Shown piece after piece: positions 1 through 8,128 of a DNA stretch of 64,000 nt. The stretch lies in assembly GCF_014642635.1 (NCBI RefSeq), contig NZ_BMIQ01000003.1, positions 373,255-437,254 of the forward strand, written 5' to 3'. Each line of letters starts with the position of its first letter. Position 1 is the stretch's first letter. Origin of the DNA: Aureimonas endophytica. Its GTDB lineage: Bacteria > Pseudomonadota > Alphaproteobacteria > Rhizobiales > Rhizobiaceae. The notes under the pieces are model-generated. The model saw nothing but the letters and a program-made list of their open reading frames with translations, searched no databases and was not told the DNA's origin. Both the position numbers and the translations under genes were made by a program.

Positions 1-64
1 CACGACCGCATCGGGCCGCGCGACCAGCGCGGCCCCTGCCGGGGGGCGCCGGCTGCCGCCATGG

Positions 65-901
65 ATGGCGACCGTCGCCATGCTGCTGCCGACCTACGGC
101 TGGCTGACGCTGGCCGTGCTTCTGCCGCTTCTCGCGATGCTGTGGTTCAGCTTCCTGACCGCGACGCCGCTCGGCAAGAAGGAAGTCGCCTTCACGCTGA
201 AGAACTACCGCGCCTTCGTCGACCAGCCCTATCTCGTCGGCGTCGCCTGGACCTCGCTGCTGATCGGCCTCTGGACGACGGCGATCTGCGCCGTGCTCGG
301 CTTCCTCGCCGCTCTGGCGCTCATCCGCGCCACCGCCGGCCGCGTCCGTGAGACGCTCCTTGTCCTAGTCATCCTGCCGTTCTGGACGAACGGTCTCGTG
401 CGCGTCTTTTCCTGGACGATGGTGATCCGCGATGGCGGCTTCCTCGACAGCGCCATCCGCACCTTCTGGGCCGACGCGCCGTCGGCGGGTTTCCTTTATT
501 CGCTGCCGGCGATCGTGCTCGGCCTCGTCCACGGCTATCTGCCCTACATGGTGCTGACCTGCTACGTCGCGCTGGTGACGATCGACGAATCCATCGTCGA
601 GGCGGCGGCCAGTCTCGGCGCCCGCTGGTGGACGATCCTCTTCAAGATCCTCGTGCCGATGGCCGCGCCCGGCCTCGTCTCCGGCTCGATCCTCATCTTC
701 GTGCCGGTGATCGGCGCCTTCATGGAACCGCGCATCCTCGGCGGCACGCGCGGCGTGACGCTCGGCACGGTGATCGAGGAGCAGTTCACGGCGGCCTTTA
801 ACTGGCCGCTCGGCGCCGCCCTGTCCTTCACCATCCTCGCCGTGGTGCTGGCGATCTTCGCGACCTTTTCCGGCGTCCTGCGCCGCAACATGGCCAGTTG
901 A
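65..901 (+). CDS. ABC transporter permease, PotB-like (spermidine/putrescine/polyamine class)
   Basis: Inner-membrane permease, 278 aa from this ATG, with about six hydrophobic segments. The coupling (EAA) loop is visible as EAAASLGARWWTILFKILVP near residues 178-197, which contacts the ATPase. It is the first of two permeases followed by a TOBE-type ATPase, the PotB-PotC-PotA arrangement; 12 bp separate it from the next gene. No ribosome binding site precedes the ATG and the frame stays open to base 2, so the true start may lie before the window and the gene may be 5' truncated. The binding protein is not in view and probably lies upstream. Substrate unknown; family assignment is firm. Confidence 0.85.
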   Translation: MATVAMLLPTYGWLTLAVLLPLLAMLWFSFLTATPLGKKEVAFTLKNYRAFVDQPYLVGVAWTSLLIGLWTTAICAVLGFLAALALIRATAGRVRETLLVLVILPFWTNGLVRVFSWTMVIRDGGFLDSAIRTFWADAPSAGFLYSLPAIVLGLVHGYLPYMVLTCYVALVTIDESIVEAAASLGARWWTILFKILVPMAAPGLVSGSILIFVPVIGAFMEPRILGGTRGVTLGTVIEEQFTAAFNWPLGAALSFTILAVVLAIFATFSGVLRRNMAS

Positions 902-913
902 GGAGCACGCCGG

Positions 914-1693
914 ATGAAATTCGCCGCACGCACCTATCTCGTCGCGATCCTCGCCTTCCTCTACCTTCCCATCGCGGTGCTCGTCGCGATGGGCTTCAAC
1001 GAGTCGCCGCTCTACGCGCTGCCGTTCCACTTCACGACGCATTGGTACGAAGCGCTCGGCGAGAACACGCGCCTCCTCAGGGCGAGTTGGAACAGCGTTC
1101 TCATCGCGGCGGTCACCGCGGTGATCGCGACCACGCTCGGGACGCTCGCCGCCGTCGCCCTGTCGCGGCGCGAGTTCCACGGCAAGACGTTGCTGCGCAT
1201 TCTCCTTCTGCCGCCGATCGCGATCCCCTGGCTCATCACCGGCACGGCGATGCTCGTCTTCTTCTTCTGGACGGGCATCGGGCGGGGCACGCACGCGATC
1301 CTCATCGGCCACGTCGCGCTGGCGATCCCCTATGTGGTGCTCGTGGTCGGCACGGGCCTCACGACCGTACGGACCGATCTGGAGGAAGCGGCGATGAGCC
1401 TCGGCGCCAGGCCGGCGGGCGCCTTCTTCCTCGTCACGCTGCCGCTGCTCCTGCCGAGCATCGTCGGAGCGGCGCTCTTCGCCTTTGCCGTTTCGCTCGA
1501 CCAGTTCGTGGTGTCCTACTTCCTCGCCACGCCCGGCTCCTCGACGCTGCCGGTCGAGATCTATTCCGCCATCCGCAAGGGCTTCACGCCCGAGATCAAC
1601 GCGATCTGCACGATCCTTCTCGGCGGGTCGATGTCGCTCTTCCTTCTCTTCGCCGTGTTCAGCAGACCAGGAGCGCCCCGTGACCGCCGTTGA
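914..1693 (+). CDS. ABC transporter permease, PotC-like
   Basis: Second inner-membrane permease of the importer, 259 aa, with an N-terminal membrane segment (YLVAILAFLYLPIAVLVAMG) and the coupling loop LEEAAMSLGARPAGAFFLVT near residues 156-175. AGGAG lies 10 bp before the ATG. Its 3' end overlaps the ATPase start by 14 bp, so translation is probably coupled. PotC-family proteins are 250-270 aa, matching this length. It pairs with the permease at 65-901 to form the membrane channel. Confidence 0.88.
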   Translation: MKFAARTYLVAILAFLYLPIAVLVAMGFNESPLYALPFHFTTHWYEALGENTRLLRASWNSVLIAAVTAVIATTLGTLAAVALSRREFHGKTLLRILLLPPIAIPWLITGTAMLVFFFWTGIGRGTHAILIGHVALAIPYVVLVVGTGLTTVRTDLEEAAMSLGARPAGAFFLVTLPLLLPSIVGAALFAFAVSLDQFVVSYFLATPGSSTLPVEIYSAIRKGFTPEINAICTILLGGSMSLFLLFAVFSRPGAPRDRR

Positions 1694-2747
1694 CGTCTCC
1701 GCCGTTGCCAAGAGCTATGGCAAGATCGAGGTCCTGTCGGACATCACCACCCATTTCGCGGAAGGATCCTTCACCAGCCTGCTCGGGCCGTCCGGCTCCG
1801 GCAAGACGACGCTGCTGAGGATCATCGCCGGCTTCGTCATCCCCGATCGAGGCCAGGTGATGCTCGGCAGCCGCGACGTGACGCAGGTTCCGGTCTGGGC
1901 GCGCAATATCGGCATGGTGTTCCAGTCCTATGCGCTGTTTCCGCATATGAGCATCGCGGACAACGTCGCCTTCGGCCTCGCGCGGCGCGGCATCAAGGGG
2001 GCAGAAGCGCGCCGCGAGATCGACCGCGCGCTCGAACTCGTCCGTTTGCCGGGCTTCGCCGATCGCAAGCCGAAGCAACTGTCCGGCGGCCAGCAGCAGC
2101 GGGTGGCGCTGGCCCGTGCCATCGTCACGCGGCCGAGCGTGCTCCTTCTCGACGAGCCGCTTTCGGCGCTCGACCGGCGGCTGCGCCAGGAGATGCAGGT
2201 CGAGCTCGTGCGCATCCAGCGCGAAAGCGGGCTGACGACGATCTTCGTCACCCACGACCAGGAGGAAGCGCTGACCTTGTCCGACAAGGTGGCGATCCTC
2301 GATCGCGGCCGCATCGTCCAGATCGGCGCGCCGACGGAGGTCTACGAGCGGCCGAGAACGCGCTTCGCCGCGGAATTTCTCGGCGACACCAACTTTCTCG
2401 ACGGCACCGTCACGCCGGACGGCGTGAGGATCGCGAACGGCATGACGATCGCCAGCGCCGCCGCGCTCCCGCCGGTGGGCGACGCCGTGACGCTCGCGGT
2501 CCGGCCGGAAAAGATCGAGATCGAGACCGCCGATGCCGGCCGTGCGGACGACCGGGCGAACCGCATCCCGGCCACGATCACGACCTCCGTCTATGCCGGA
2601 ACGGCGCTGACCTACGAGGCGGAAGCGGCGGGCCAGCGCTTCAAGGTCTTCGCGCAGAACCGTGACGCGCGACCGCTCGCGCCGGGCGCGGCCGTAACAC
2701 TGTCCTGGTCGCCGGCGCATAGCGTGCTTCTGCAGGGCGGGCCGTGA
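1680..2747 (+). CDS. ABC transporter ATP-binding protein, PotA-like
   Basis: ATPase of the importer, 355 aa from a GTG start that has AGGAG 8 bp upstream. The frame continues open upstream, but that stretch overlaps the permease. Walker A GPSGSGKT is at residues 36-43, the Q-loop is in FQSYALFPHM, the signature LSGGQQQR is near 134-141, Walker B LLLDEP is near 155-160 and the switch histidine is in FVTHD. Residues from about 270 form the TOBE region typical of PotA/FbpC/UgpC ATPases. The gene overlaps both neighbours, consistent with a permease-permease-ATPase operon. Substrate is not evident. Confidence 0.92.
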   Translation: MTAVDVSAVAKSYGKIEVLSDITTHFAEGSFTSLLGPSGSGKTTLLRIIAGFVIPDRGQVMLGSRDVTQVPVWARNIGMVFQSYALFPHMSIADNVAFGLARRGIKGAEARREIDRALELVRLPGFADRKPKQLSGGQQQRVALARAIVTRPSVLLLDEPLSALDRRLRQEMQVELVRIQRESGLTTIFVTHDQEEALTLSDKVAILDRGRIVQIGAPTEVYERPRTRFAAEFLGDTNFLDGTVTPDGVRIANGMTIASAAALPPVGDAVTLAVRPEKIEIETADAGRADDRANRIPATITTSVYAGTALTYEAEAAGQRFKVFAQNRDARPLAPGAAVTLSWSPAHSVLLQGGP

Positions 2748-2761
2748 GGAGCGCCGGGTCG

Positions 2762-3352
2762 ATGATCGGTCCGGACGCCGTCCATCTCTGCATCGACATG
2801 CAGCGCATGTTCGCGGAGGAAACCAAATGGCACGCGCCGGCGCTGGCCGGCATCGTTCCGAACGTCGCGCGGATCGCGCGGGCCATGCCGGAGCGCACGC
2901 TTTTCGCCCGGATGAGCGTTCCGGCGAATGCCGGGGAGGCACAAGGGAGCTGGCGCGACTATTACCGCCGCTGGGCGAGCATGACGGGCGATCGCATGCC
3001 GGCGGGCCTCGTCGAGGTCATCGCCGAGCTCGCGGAATTCGCCGCGCCCGCGCGAACCTTCGACAAACCGACCTATTCGCTGTTCGGAAATGCGCGGTTC
3101 GCCGATCGTCTCGCCGCCCTGTCACCGGGCGCGCTCGTCTTCACCGGCGTCGAAACGGACGTCTGCGTGCTCGCGACCGTCTTCGACGCGATCGATCGAG
3201 GCTACCATGCGATCGTCGTCGCCGACGCGGTGACGAGCGCCTCGCTCGCCTCGCACGAAGCCGTTCTCTCGCTGCTGCTGCCTCGCCTGCCGGAACAGGC
3301 CACGGTCACCGACACCGCCGGCCTGCTCGCGAGCCTCGAAGGCCGCGCGTGA
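2762..3352 (+). CDS. Isochorismatase-family cysteine hydrolase
   Basis: A 196-aa cytoplasmic hydrolase of the isochorismatase/nicotinamidase fold. The triad is visible as Asp12 (CIDMQ), Lys102 (FDKPTYSLF) and Cys135 (VETDVCVL), with the usual G-x-ETDVCV motif around the nucleophile. The start is ATG 2762 with AGGAG 11 bp upstream; a GTG at 2744 overlapping the ATPase stop is an alternative. Family members hydrolyse amides or carbamates (nicotinamide, N-carbamoyl compounds, ureidoacrylate). Being the last gene of the importer operon, it probably hydrolyses an imported amide; the substrate cannot be read from sequence. Confidence 0.82.
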   Translation: MIGPDAVHLCIDMQRMFAEETKWHAPALAGIVPNVARIARAMPERTLFARMSVPANAGEAQGSWRDYYRRWASMTGDRMPAGLVEVIAELAEFAAPARTFDKPTYSLFGNARFADRLAALSPGALVFTGVETDVCVLATVFDAIDRGYHAIVVADAVTSASLASHEAVLSLLLPRLPEQATVTDTAGLLASLEGRA

Positions 3353-3615
3353 TCGTCGGTTTCGGCTCCGTCGATCCGGATCTCGCAACCGCAGCCGCTT
3401 GCATTCCGCAGCCGGGGAAGACCCTCATCGGACGCGGATCATCGACGGTGCCCGGCGGCAAGGAAAGCCTCTCGGGCGCGCGCCGGCCGCGCTGATCGCG
3501 GAGGACACCGCCGAACCGCTGCACGCGAAACGACAGTGGGCCCGCCGCGAGGGCCGGCGACTGGAGGGACGCATTCGTCAGCGGGCGGACGCGCGAGCGG
3601 GCGGATGCGAAGCCG

Positions 3616-4557
3616 TCAGGCCTGGATCCCTTCCGAGCCGGCGCCGCAGACGAGCGCGCAGACCTTGGCGCCGGGCGGCAGGTCGAGCCGTCCGGAGCGG
3701 ATCGCGGCGAGTGCGGCGGCGCCGCTGAGATCGGCCGCGAGCCCCATTTCCCGCCACAGCCAGCGCGCGGCCTCTAGCATCTCCTCGTCTTCGACCAGGA
3801 CGATCTCCGAGATCGCCCCGCGCGCGATCTCGAAGACGATTTCCTCGGTCTTGCCGCAGGCCATGGTGGCGACGCGCGTCGTCACCGCGTCGAGCCGCGT
3901 CACCGCGCCCTTCTCCAGGCTGGCGCGGAGTGTCGGCGAGCCGACGGGCTCGATGCCGACGATCCGCACCGCCGGCTTCAGCGCCTTCAGCACGGAAGCG
4001 ATGCCGGCGACGAGACCGCCGCCGCCGATGGCGACGAGGATCACGTCGAGATCCGGCAGCGCCTCCAGAATCTCCAGCGCCACCGTGCCCTGGCCCGCGA
4101 TCACGGAGGTATCGCCGAAGGGATGGATGTAGACCGCGCCGGTCTCGGCCGCGAAGGCCCGCGCCGCGACATTCGCCTCGTCCCAGACCGCGCCCTCGAG
4201 CCGCACCGTCGCACCCCAGTCGCGCAGCTTGGCGAGCTTCTCGGCCGAGATCGTCCGGGGGACGAAGATCGTCGCCGGAACCCCGGCGAGCGCCCCCGAC
4301 CGCGCGACGGCCAGGCCATGATTGCCGCCAGACGCCGTGGCGAGGCCACGCGGCAGGTCCTCGGCGGGCGTCAGGAGCAGGCGGTTCGTCGCGCCGCGCA
4401 CCTTAAAGGAGCCGGTCGGCTGGAGGCATTCGAGCTTCAGGAAGAGTTCGGCCGTGGAGACCGGCTCGCGCAGCGCCGTCGCCGCCAGGAGCGGCGTGCG
4501 GCGGATATGGGGAGCGATGCGCCGGGCGGCGGCCTCAATGTCCGAAAGGGCGATCAT
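3616..4557 (-). CDS. PLP-dependent threonine/serine dehydratase family protein
   Basis: A 313-aa fold-type II PLP enzyme. Lys52 in TGSFKVRGA is the Schiff-base lysine, SGGNHG (76-81) and the glycine-rich loop AIGGGGL bind the cofactor phosphate, and CGAGSEG lies near the C-terminus. It lacks the C-terminal ACT domain of biosynthetic IlvA, so it resembles catabolic threonine/serine or 3-hydroxyaspartate dehydratases. The start at 4557 has AAGGAG 10 bp upstream; the frame continues to 4644 but would cross the operator at 4597-4612. That operator matches those of the LacI-type repressor at 5972-6997, so the gene probably belongs to the sugar regulon, an unusual partner for a sugar importer. Confidence 0.85.
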   Translation of the reverse strand: MIALSDIEAAARRIAPHIRRTPLLAATALREPVSTAELFLKLECLQPTGSFKVRGATNRLLLTPAEDLPRGLATASGGNHGLAVARSGALAGVPATIFVPRTISAEKLAKLRDWGATVRLEGAVWDEANVAARAFAAETGAVYIHPFGDTSVIAGQGTVALEILEALPDLDVILVAIGGGGLVAGIASVLKALKPAVRIVGIEPVGSPTLRASLEKGAVTRLDAVTTRVATMACGKTEEIVFEIARGAISEIVLVEDEEMLEAARWLWREMGLAADLSGAAALAAIRSGRLDLPPGAKVCALVCGAGSEGIQA

Positions 4558-4596
4558 CCCGCGCGAACTCCTTGCCGATACCCTGTCGAAAGGGCT

Positions 4597-4612
4597 ACGT
4601 AATCGATTGCGT
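4597..4612. promoter_or_regulatory. LacI-family operator upstream of the dehydratase gene
   Basis: ACGTAATCGATTGCGT is a near-perfect palindrome with central CG, 40 bp upstream of the minus-strand dehydratase start and 46 bp upstream of the NADAR start on the other strand. The core AATCGATT plus flanks matches the two operators at 7191-7204 and 7297-7316. Central-CG palindromes of this size are typical of LacI/GalR proteins. Confidence 0.72.
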
Positions 4613-4657
4613 TTCTGCCTAGCGCCGTCCATCCCGCCGCACAAGCCCGCCTTTCAG

Positions 4658-5119
4658 ATGTCGACCATCACCTTCTACGATCCGCGTCTCGGACCCCATG
4701 CCTGGTTGAGCAACCTCCATCCGCGCCCGCTCGAGTTCGAGGGGCGCGTTTACGCAAGCGCGGAACATGCCTTCGTCTCCCTCAAGGCGAGGGATGCCGC
4801 GACGGCCAATTGGCTCGCCGCCGCCCCGACGCCGGAACTCGCTGCCGCCGCCGGCCATGCGCTGCCCGGCGAGGACACCCGGCCCGACTGGGCCGAGATC
4901 CAGCTCGCGACGATGCGAGCGGTGCTGAAGGCGAAGTTCAACGGCGCGTCCGACCTGCGTGAGCGGTTGATCGGCACGGGCACGGCCCGCCTCGTCGAGG
5001 ACTCGCCGGAGGACGGGCCGATCGCCCGCTTCTGGGGCGAATGGCGCGGCGAGGGCGAGAACTGGCTCGGCCGGCTGCTCGCCGACCTCCGCGCGGCCTA
5101 TGCCGCGCCGATGGAATAA
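4658..5119 (+). CDS. NADAR family protein (YbiA/RibX-like)
   Basis: A 153-aa protein of the NADAR fold. It shows WLSNLHPRPLEFEGRVYASAEHAF at residues 10-33, matching the family pattern of an aromatic-x-SN start, FxGxxY and a SxEH(x)F helix. Near the C-terminus it has GTARLVEDSPEDG, a WG pair and GENWLG. NADAR proteins act on ADP-ribosylated or ribosylated metabolites (YbiA/RibX hydrolyse an early riboflavin intermediate; others reverse guanine ADP-ribosylation). Start chosen at the ATG before TITFYDP. It overlaps the convergent amidohydrolase by 22 bp. No DarT-like toxin is nearby, so a housekeeping or metabolite-repair role is more likely than an antitoxin. Confidence 0.8.
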   Translation: MSTITFYDPRLGPHAWLSNLHPRPLEFEGRVYASAEHAFVSLKARDAATANWLAAAPTPELAAAAGHALPGEDTRPDWAEIQLATMRAVLKAKFNGASDLRERLIGTGTARLVEDSPEDGPIARFWGEWRGEGENWLGRLLADLRAAYAAPME

Positions 5120-5958
5120 GTGCGGATGGCGTTGTCGCGATAGAAGCGGCGCAGCTCGGCCTCCGGCACGCCGGCAAGGCATTCGTCCAGGACCTCGATC
5201 CAGCGCGTATAGGAGGCGGCGAGGTTGACGACCGGCCAGTCGCTGCCGAAGAGGCAGCGAGCGAAGCCGAAACAGTCGAGGCTGTGCTCGACATAGGGGC
5301 GGATGTCCTCGACCGTCCAGGCCTCGGGGTCCGCCTCCGTCACGACGCCGCTGACCTTCAGCACGACGTTCGGCAGTTCGGCGATCGCCCGCATCTCGGT
5401 TCTCCAGGGCTCGCGCCCGCCCTCCGCGATCGGCGGCTTGGCGATATGGTCGAGCACGAAGGACACGTCCGGGCAGCGGCGCACGAGCTCGGTGGCGCTC
5501 GCCAGCTGCCAATGGCGGATGCAGAGATCGAAGGTGAAGCCGGCGCGCCCGACCTCGCGCACACCAGCGACGAAGTCCGGCGCGAGGCAATAAGCCGGAT
5601 CGGCATGGCCCTGGATCAGGCGGCGCACCCCCGTGACGCGGGGCAGCGTCCGCAGGCGCTCCAGGTCCTCGGCGACGGCCGCGCCGCGCTCCACCGGCGC
5701 CGAGGCGACGATCGCCCCGATCCGCGCGTCTTCTTCCGCGAGTTCGGCGACAAAACGCGCCTCGTCGAGCTCGCGGCCCGGCGCGGCGTCGACCTCCACG
5801 AAGACGAGGCTCTCGACCGCGACCGGCCCCCGCGCCGCGTCGAAATCCGCCGGCAGGAAGGCGCCGTCGATGGCCGGAACCGAAGCCAGCCAGGGATAGG
5901 CGATCCGCGCCGGGTCGTAGAGATGCACATGCGCGTCGACGATCGGAAAATTCGGCAC
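5098..5958 (-). CDS. Amidohydrolase_2 family protein, sugar-lactonase-like (COG3618 type)
   Basis: A 286-aa TIM-barrel metal-dependent hydrolase. It opens with VDAHVHLYDP (HxH metal ligands), then has VLDHIAKPP (third histidine and lactonase-type motif) and LFGSDWPV (the late Asp). This pattern is typical of the L-fucono/L-rhamnono/galactono-lactonase group. It lies 13 bp downstream of the LacI-type regulator gene and is probably cotranscribed. With the SDR at 10286-11059 it suggests oxidative sugar breakdown: dehydrogenation of an aldose to the lactone, then ring opening. Which sugar is not shown. Confidence 0.82.
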   Translation of the reverse strand: MPNFPIVDAHVHLYDPARIAYPWLASVPAIDGAFLPADFDAARGPVAVESLVFVEVDAAPGRELDEARFVAELAEEDARIGAIVASAPVERGAAVAEDLERLRTLPRVTGVRRLIQGHADPAYCLAPDFVAGVREVGRAGFTFDLCIRHWQLASATELVRRCPDVSFVLDHIAKPPIAEGGREPWRTEMRAIAELPNVVLKVSGVVTEADPEAWTVEDIRPYVEHSLDCFGFARCLFGSDWPVVNLAASYTRWIEVLDECLAGVPEAELRRFYRDNAIRTYSIGAA

Positions 5959-5971
5959 GGGAAAAGTTCCT

Positions 5972-6997
5972 TCAGGCAGGAGGACAGGATGCGGTGCTGG
6001 CGCGCAGGATCAGCGTGGTCTCGAGAACGGCGCGGCGCGGCGCGGCGCCGGGCCCGTCCGCTTCCAGCACCTCCAGGAGCCGTTCGGCCGCCGCGACGCC
6101 CAGTTCGAAGACCGGTTGCGCGACGGCGCTGATCGCCGGCCGGAAGATCGGAAACCAGTCCATGTCGTCGAAGCCGAGCACGGAGATGTCCTCCGGAATC
6201 CGCAGCCCCGCGTCGAGGAGAGCGGTGATCGCGCCGGCGCACATCAGATTGTTCGTGGCGAAGACGGCCGTCGGTGCCGCCGCGAGCAGCGTCCGCGTCG
6301 CCCGCTTTCCCGCCTCGAAGGTCGAATCGCCCCGCGCGACGAGGCTCGGGTCGAGCGCCAGCCCCCGCTTCGCGAAGGCGCGCCCGACGCCCGCGAGGCG
6401 CTCGCGATCGAAGGAGGCTTCGAGCGGACCGGTCAGCACCGCGAGGCGGCGATGGCCGAGATCGAGGAGATGGCCGGCGGCCTCCTCGGCGGCGGCGGCA
6501 TTGTCGATGACCACCGCGTCGAGGGGAAGGTCGGGATATTCCGTGTCGGCCAGCACGATCCGCGAGCCCTTGGCGAGTGCCTCGCGGATATGGGCGCCCG
6601 ACCCGCCGGCGCTGGCGAGGATGATCGCGTCGACCTGCTTCTCGCGCATGACGCGCAGCAATTGCGCCTCGGTCTCGACCGAATTGCCGGAATTGGCGAG
6701 GAGGAGGCTGTAGCCGGCGCGGCTGAGCACGCTTTCGACGCCGCTCGCCAGACGCCCGAAGAACGGATTGGCGACATCGGCGAGAATCAGCCCGATGGTC
6801 GAGGTCTGCCGGCTGCGCAGGCTGGAGGCGACGGCATTCACCACATAGCCGAGATGGCTGGCGGTCCGGCGCACGCGCTCGGCCGTCGCCTCGGAGGTCG
6901 CGCCCGGCACGCCGGCGAGAACGCGCGACACCGTCGCGGTGGAAACGCCGGCCAGTTCGGCGACGCGCTGCATCGTGGGCGGCTTGGTGCGGGACAT
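5972..6997 (-). CDS. LacI-family transcriptional regulator
   Basis: A 341-aa LacI/GalR repressor: helix-turn-helix at residues 9-28 (MQRVAELAGVSTATVSRVLA), hinge helix near VNAVASSLRSR, then a periplasmic-binding-protein-like effector domain (TSTIGLILADVANPFF onward). The ATG at 6997 leaves the usual short leader before the helix-turn-helix; a GTG at 7036 gives 13 more residues. It is divergent from the importer operon. Palindromes GCAATCGATTGC lie between the two at 7191-7316, and another sits before the dehydratase, so it probably represses its own operon, the importer and the dehydratase, released by a sugar ligand. Confidence 0.9.
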   Translation of the reverse strand: MSRTKPPTMQRVAELAGVSTATVSRVLAGVPGATSEATAERVRRTASHLGYVVNAVASSLRSRQTSTIGLILADVANPFFGRLASGVESVLSRAGYSLLLANSGNSVETEAQLLRVMREKQVDAIILASAGGSGAHIREALAKGSRIVLADTEYPDLPLDAVVIDNAAAAEEAAGHLLDLGHRRLAVLTGPLEASFDRERLAGVGRAFAKRGLALDPSLVARGDSTFEAGKRATRTLLAAAPTAVFATNNLMCAGAITALLDAGLRIPEDISVLGFDDMDWFPIFRPAISAVAQPVFELGVAAAERLLEVLEADGPGAAPRRAVLETTLILRASTASCPPA

Positions 6998-7190
6998 CGA
7001 GGGCGGTCTGAGCGGCGGTTCGGGACGGCTCGTCACGAAGACCGGCGGGCTTCCAAGCCATCCGCTCCGTCGCGCTCGTCGCCGATGCCGTCGGCACCGG
7101 GCGCATTGCGTCTCGCAGCGGGACGAAGATCCCTCGCCAGCCCTCGAACGAGGACTCCCGAACAGTCTCTAAGCACGGGCAAGGGGTGGG

Positions 7191-7204
7191 CGCAATCGAT
7201 TGCA
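7191..7204. promoter_or_regulatory. LacI-family operator O1
   Basis: CGCAATCGATTGCA contains the perfect 12-bp palindrome GCAATCGATTGC at 7192-7203. It lies about 195 bp upstream of the repressor start and 124 bp upstream of the importer start. It shares its core with the sites at 4597-4612 and 7297-7316. Confidence 0.75.
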
Positions 7205-7296
7205 TGGCCGTTCCGCACCCTTTTGGATTGTGATCACCGGATAGGCACGAGCTGCCGAAACTATGGTCTTGCTCCCGGAGAAAAAACGGAGTTGCA

Positions 7297-7316
7297 TTAC
7301 GCAATCGATTTCGTAA
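7297..7316. promoter_or_regulatory. LacI-family operator O2 overlapping the importer leader
   Basis: TTACGCAATCGATTTCGTAA is a 20-bp palindrome with one mismatched pair. It ends 11 bp before ATG 7328. A second inverted repeat, CGTAAATCGTTTACG at 7312-7326, overlaps it and abuts the start codon, so repressor binding would cover the translation initiation region as well as the promoter. Confidence 0.75.
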
Positions 7317-7327
7317 ATCGTTTACGG

Positions 7328-8128
7328 ATGGACGCGATGGCCGAAACAGACTCTCCGTCGCTCGCCGACGTCGCCGCCCCGCCGGCGCTCGAAGCGCGTG
7401 CCGTCACCAAGCGCTTCGGCGCCGTCGAGGTGCTGAAAGGGGTTTCCATGACCTTCCGGCGCGGCGAGATCACGGCGATCGTCGGCGACAACGGCGCCGG
7501 CAAGTCCACCTTCATGAAGGTCCTGGCAGGGGAATACCGCCCGGACGGGGGCGAGCTTCTCGTCGACGGCCGGCCGGCCACCTTACTCTCGACCAAGGAC
7601 GCGCAGCGCTTCGGCATCGAGACGGTCTATCAGGACCTCGCGCTGGCGCCGGATCTGACGGTGGCCGAGAATGTCTATCTCGGACGCGAACTGGTCGCGC
7701 CGGGCCTCGCGGGCCGGCTCGGCGTGCTCGACCGGCCGCGGATGACCGCCCGCTCGCGCGAGATCATGCTGGGTCTCGGGGCGCGGTTGAAATCCTATGC
7801 CGTGCCGGCGCAGAGCCTGTCCGGCGGCCAGCGCCAATGCGTCGCCATCGCCCGCGCCCTCAACTGGGCGCGGAACGCGGTGATGCTGGACGAGCCGACC
7901 GCCGCGCTCGGCGCCCGGCAGCGCGAGATGGTCTATGGGGCGATCCGCGGCGCGGCGGCCCGCGATCTCGCCGTTCTCCTCATTTCCCACGATCTGCCCC
8001 AGGTCCTCGAGCTCGCCGACCGGGTAATCGTCCTGCGCCAGGGCCTCGCCGTCGCCGATCTCGCCCCGCGCGACGTCGGCGTGCGCGACGTGGTCGACAT
8101 CATGCTCGGTGCCGGAAAGGCCGCCTGA
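7328..8128 (+). CDS. Sugar ABC transporter ATP-binding protein, single-domain (FrcA/RbsA-like)
   Basis: A 266-aa ATPase with Walker A GDNGAGKS at residues 53-60, signature LSGGQRQC, Walker B AVMLDEPTAAL and switch histidine LISHDL. Most ribose-class importers use a tandem ATPase of about 500 aa. This one has a single domain, as in the rhizobial fructose importer FrcA. The D-loop reads TAALGARQ, as in that family. The start is ATG 7328, or ATG 7337 three codons later. Its stop abuts the permease start (TGAATG). It is the first gene of the LacI-controlled operon. Confidence 0.9.
   Translation: MDAMAETDSPSLADVAAPPALEARAVTKRFGAVEVLKGVSMTFRRGEITAIVGDNGAGKSTFMKVLAGEYRPDGGELLVDGRPATLLSTKDAQRFGIETVYQDLALAPDLTVAENVYLGRELVAPGLAGRLGVLDRPRMTARSREIMLGLGARLKSYAVPAQSLSGGQRQCVAIARALNWARNAVMLDEPTAALGARQREMVYGAIRGAAARDLAVLLISHDLPQVLELADRVIVLRQGLAVADLAPRDVGVRDVVDIMLGAGKAA

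Larger units (their letters stand above)
6998..7327. promoter_or_regulatory. Divergent control region between lacI-type gene and sugar importer
   Basis: About 330 bp without a convincing gene. It holds two strong LacI-type palindromes (7191-7204, 7297-7316) spaced about 110 bp centre to centre, a distance compatible with DNA looping, and a third inverted repeat (CGTAAA/TTTACG) just before the importer start codon. No clear -35/-10 pair was identified by eye. Confidence 0.6.

Noticed and set aside
365-1711. Long minus-strand open frame opposite the first two permease genes
   Set aside because: The translation is Arg/Asp/Glu/His-rich low complexity, the typical antisense shadow of GC-rich coding DNA; the plus-strand permeases explain the region.
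5616-7304. Long minus-strand frame covering the LacI-type regulator and amidohydrolase
   Set aside because: Out of frame with both recognised proteins; Arg-rich shadow translation.
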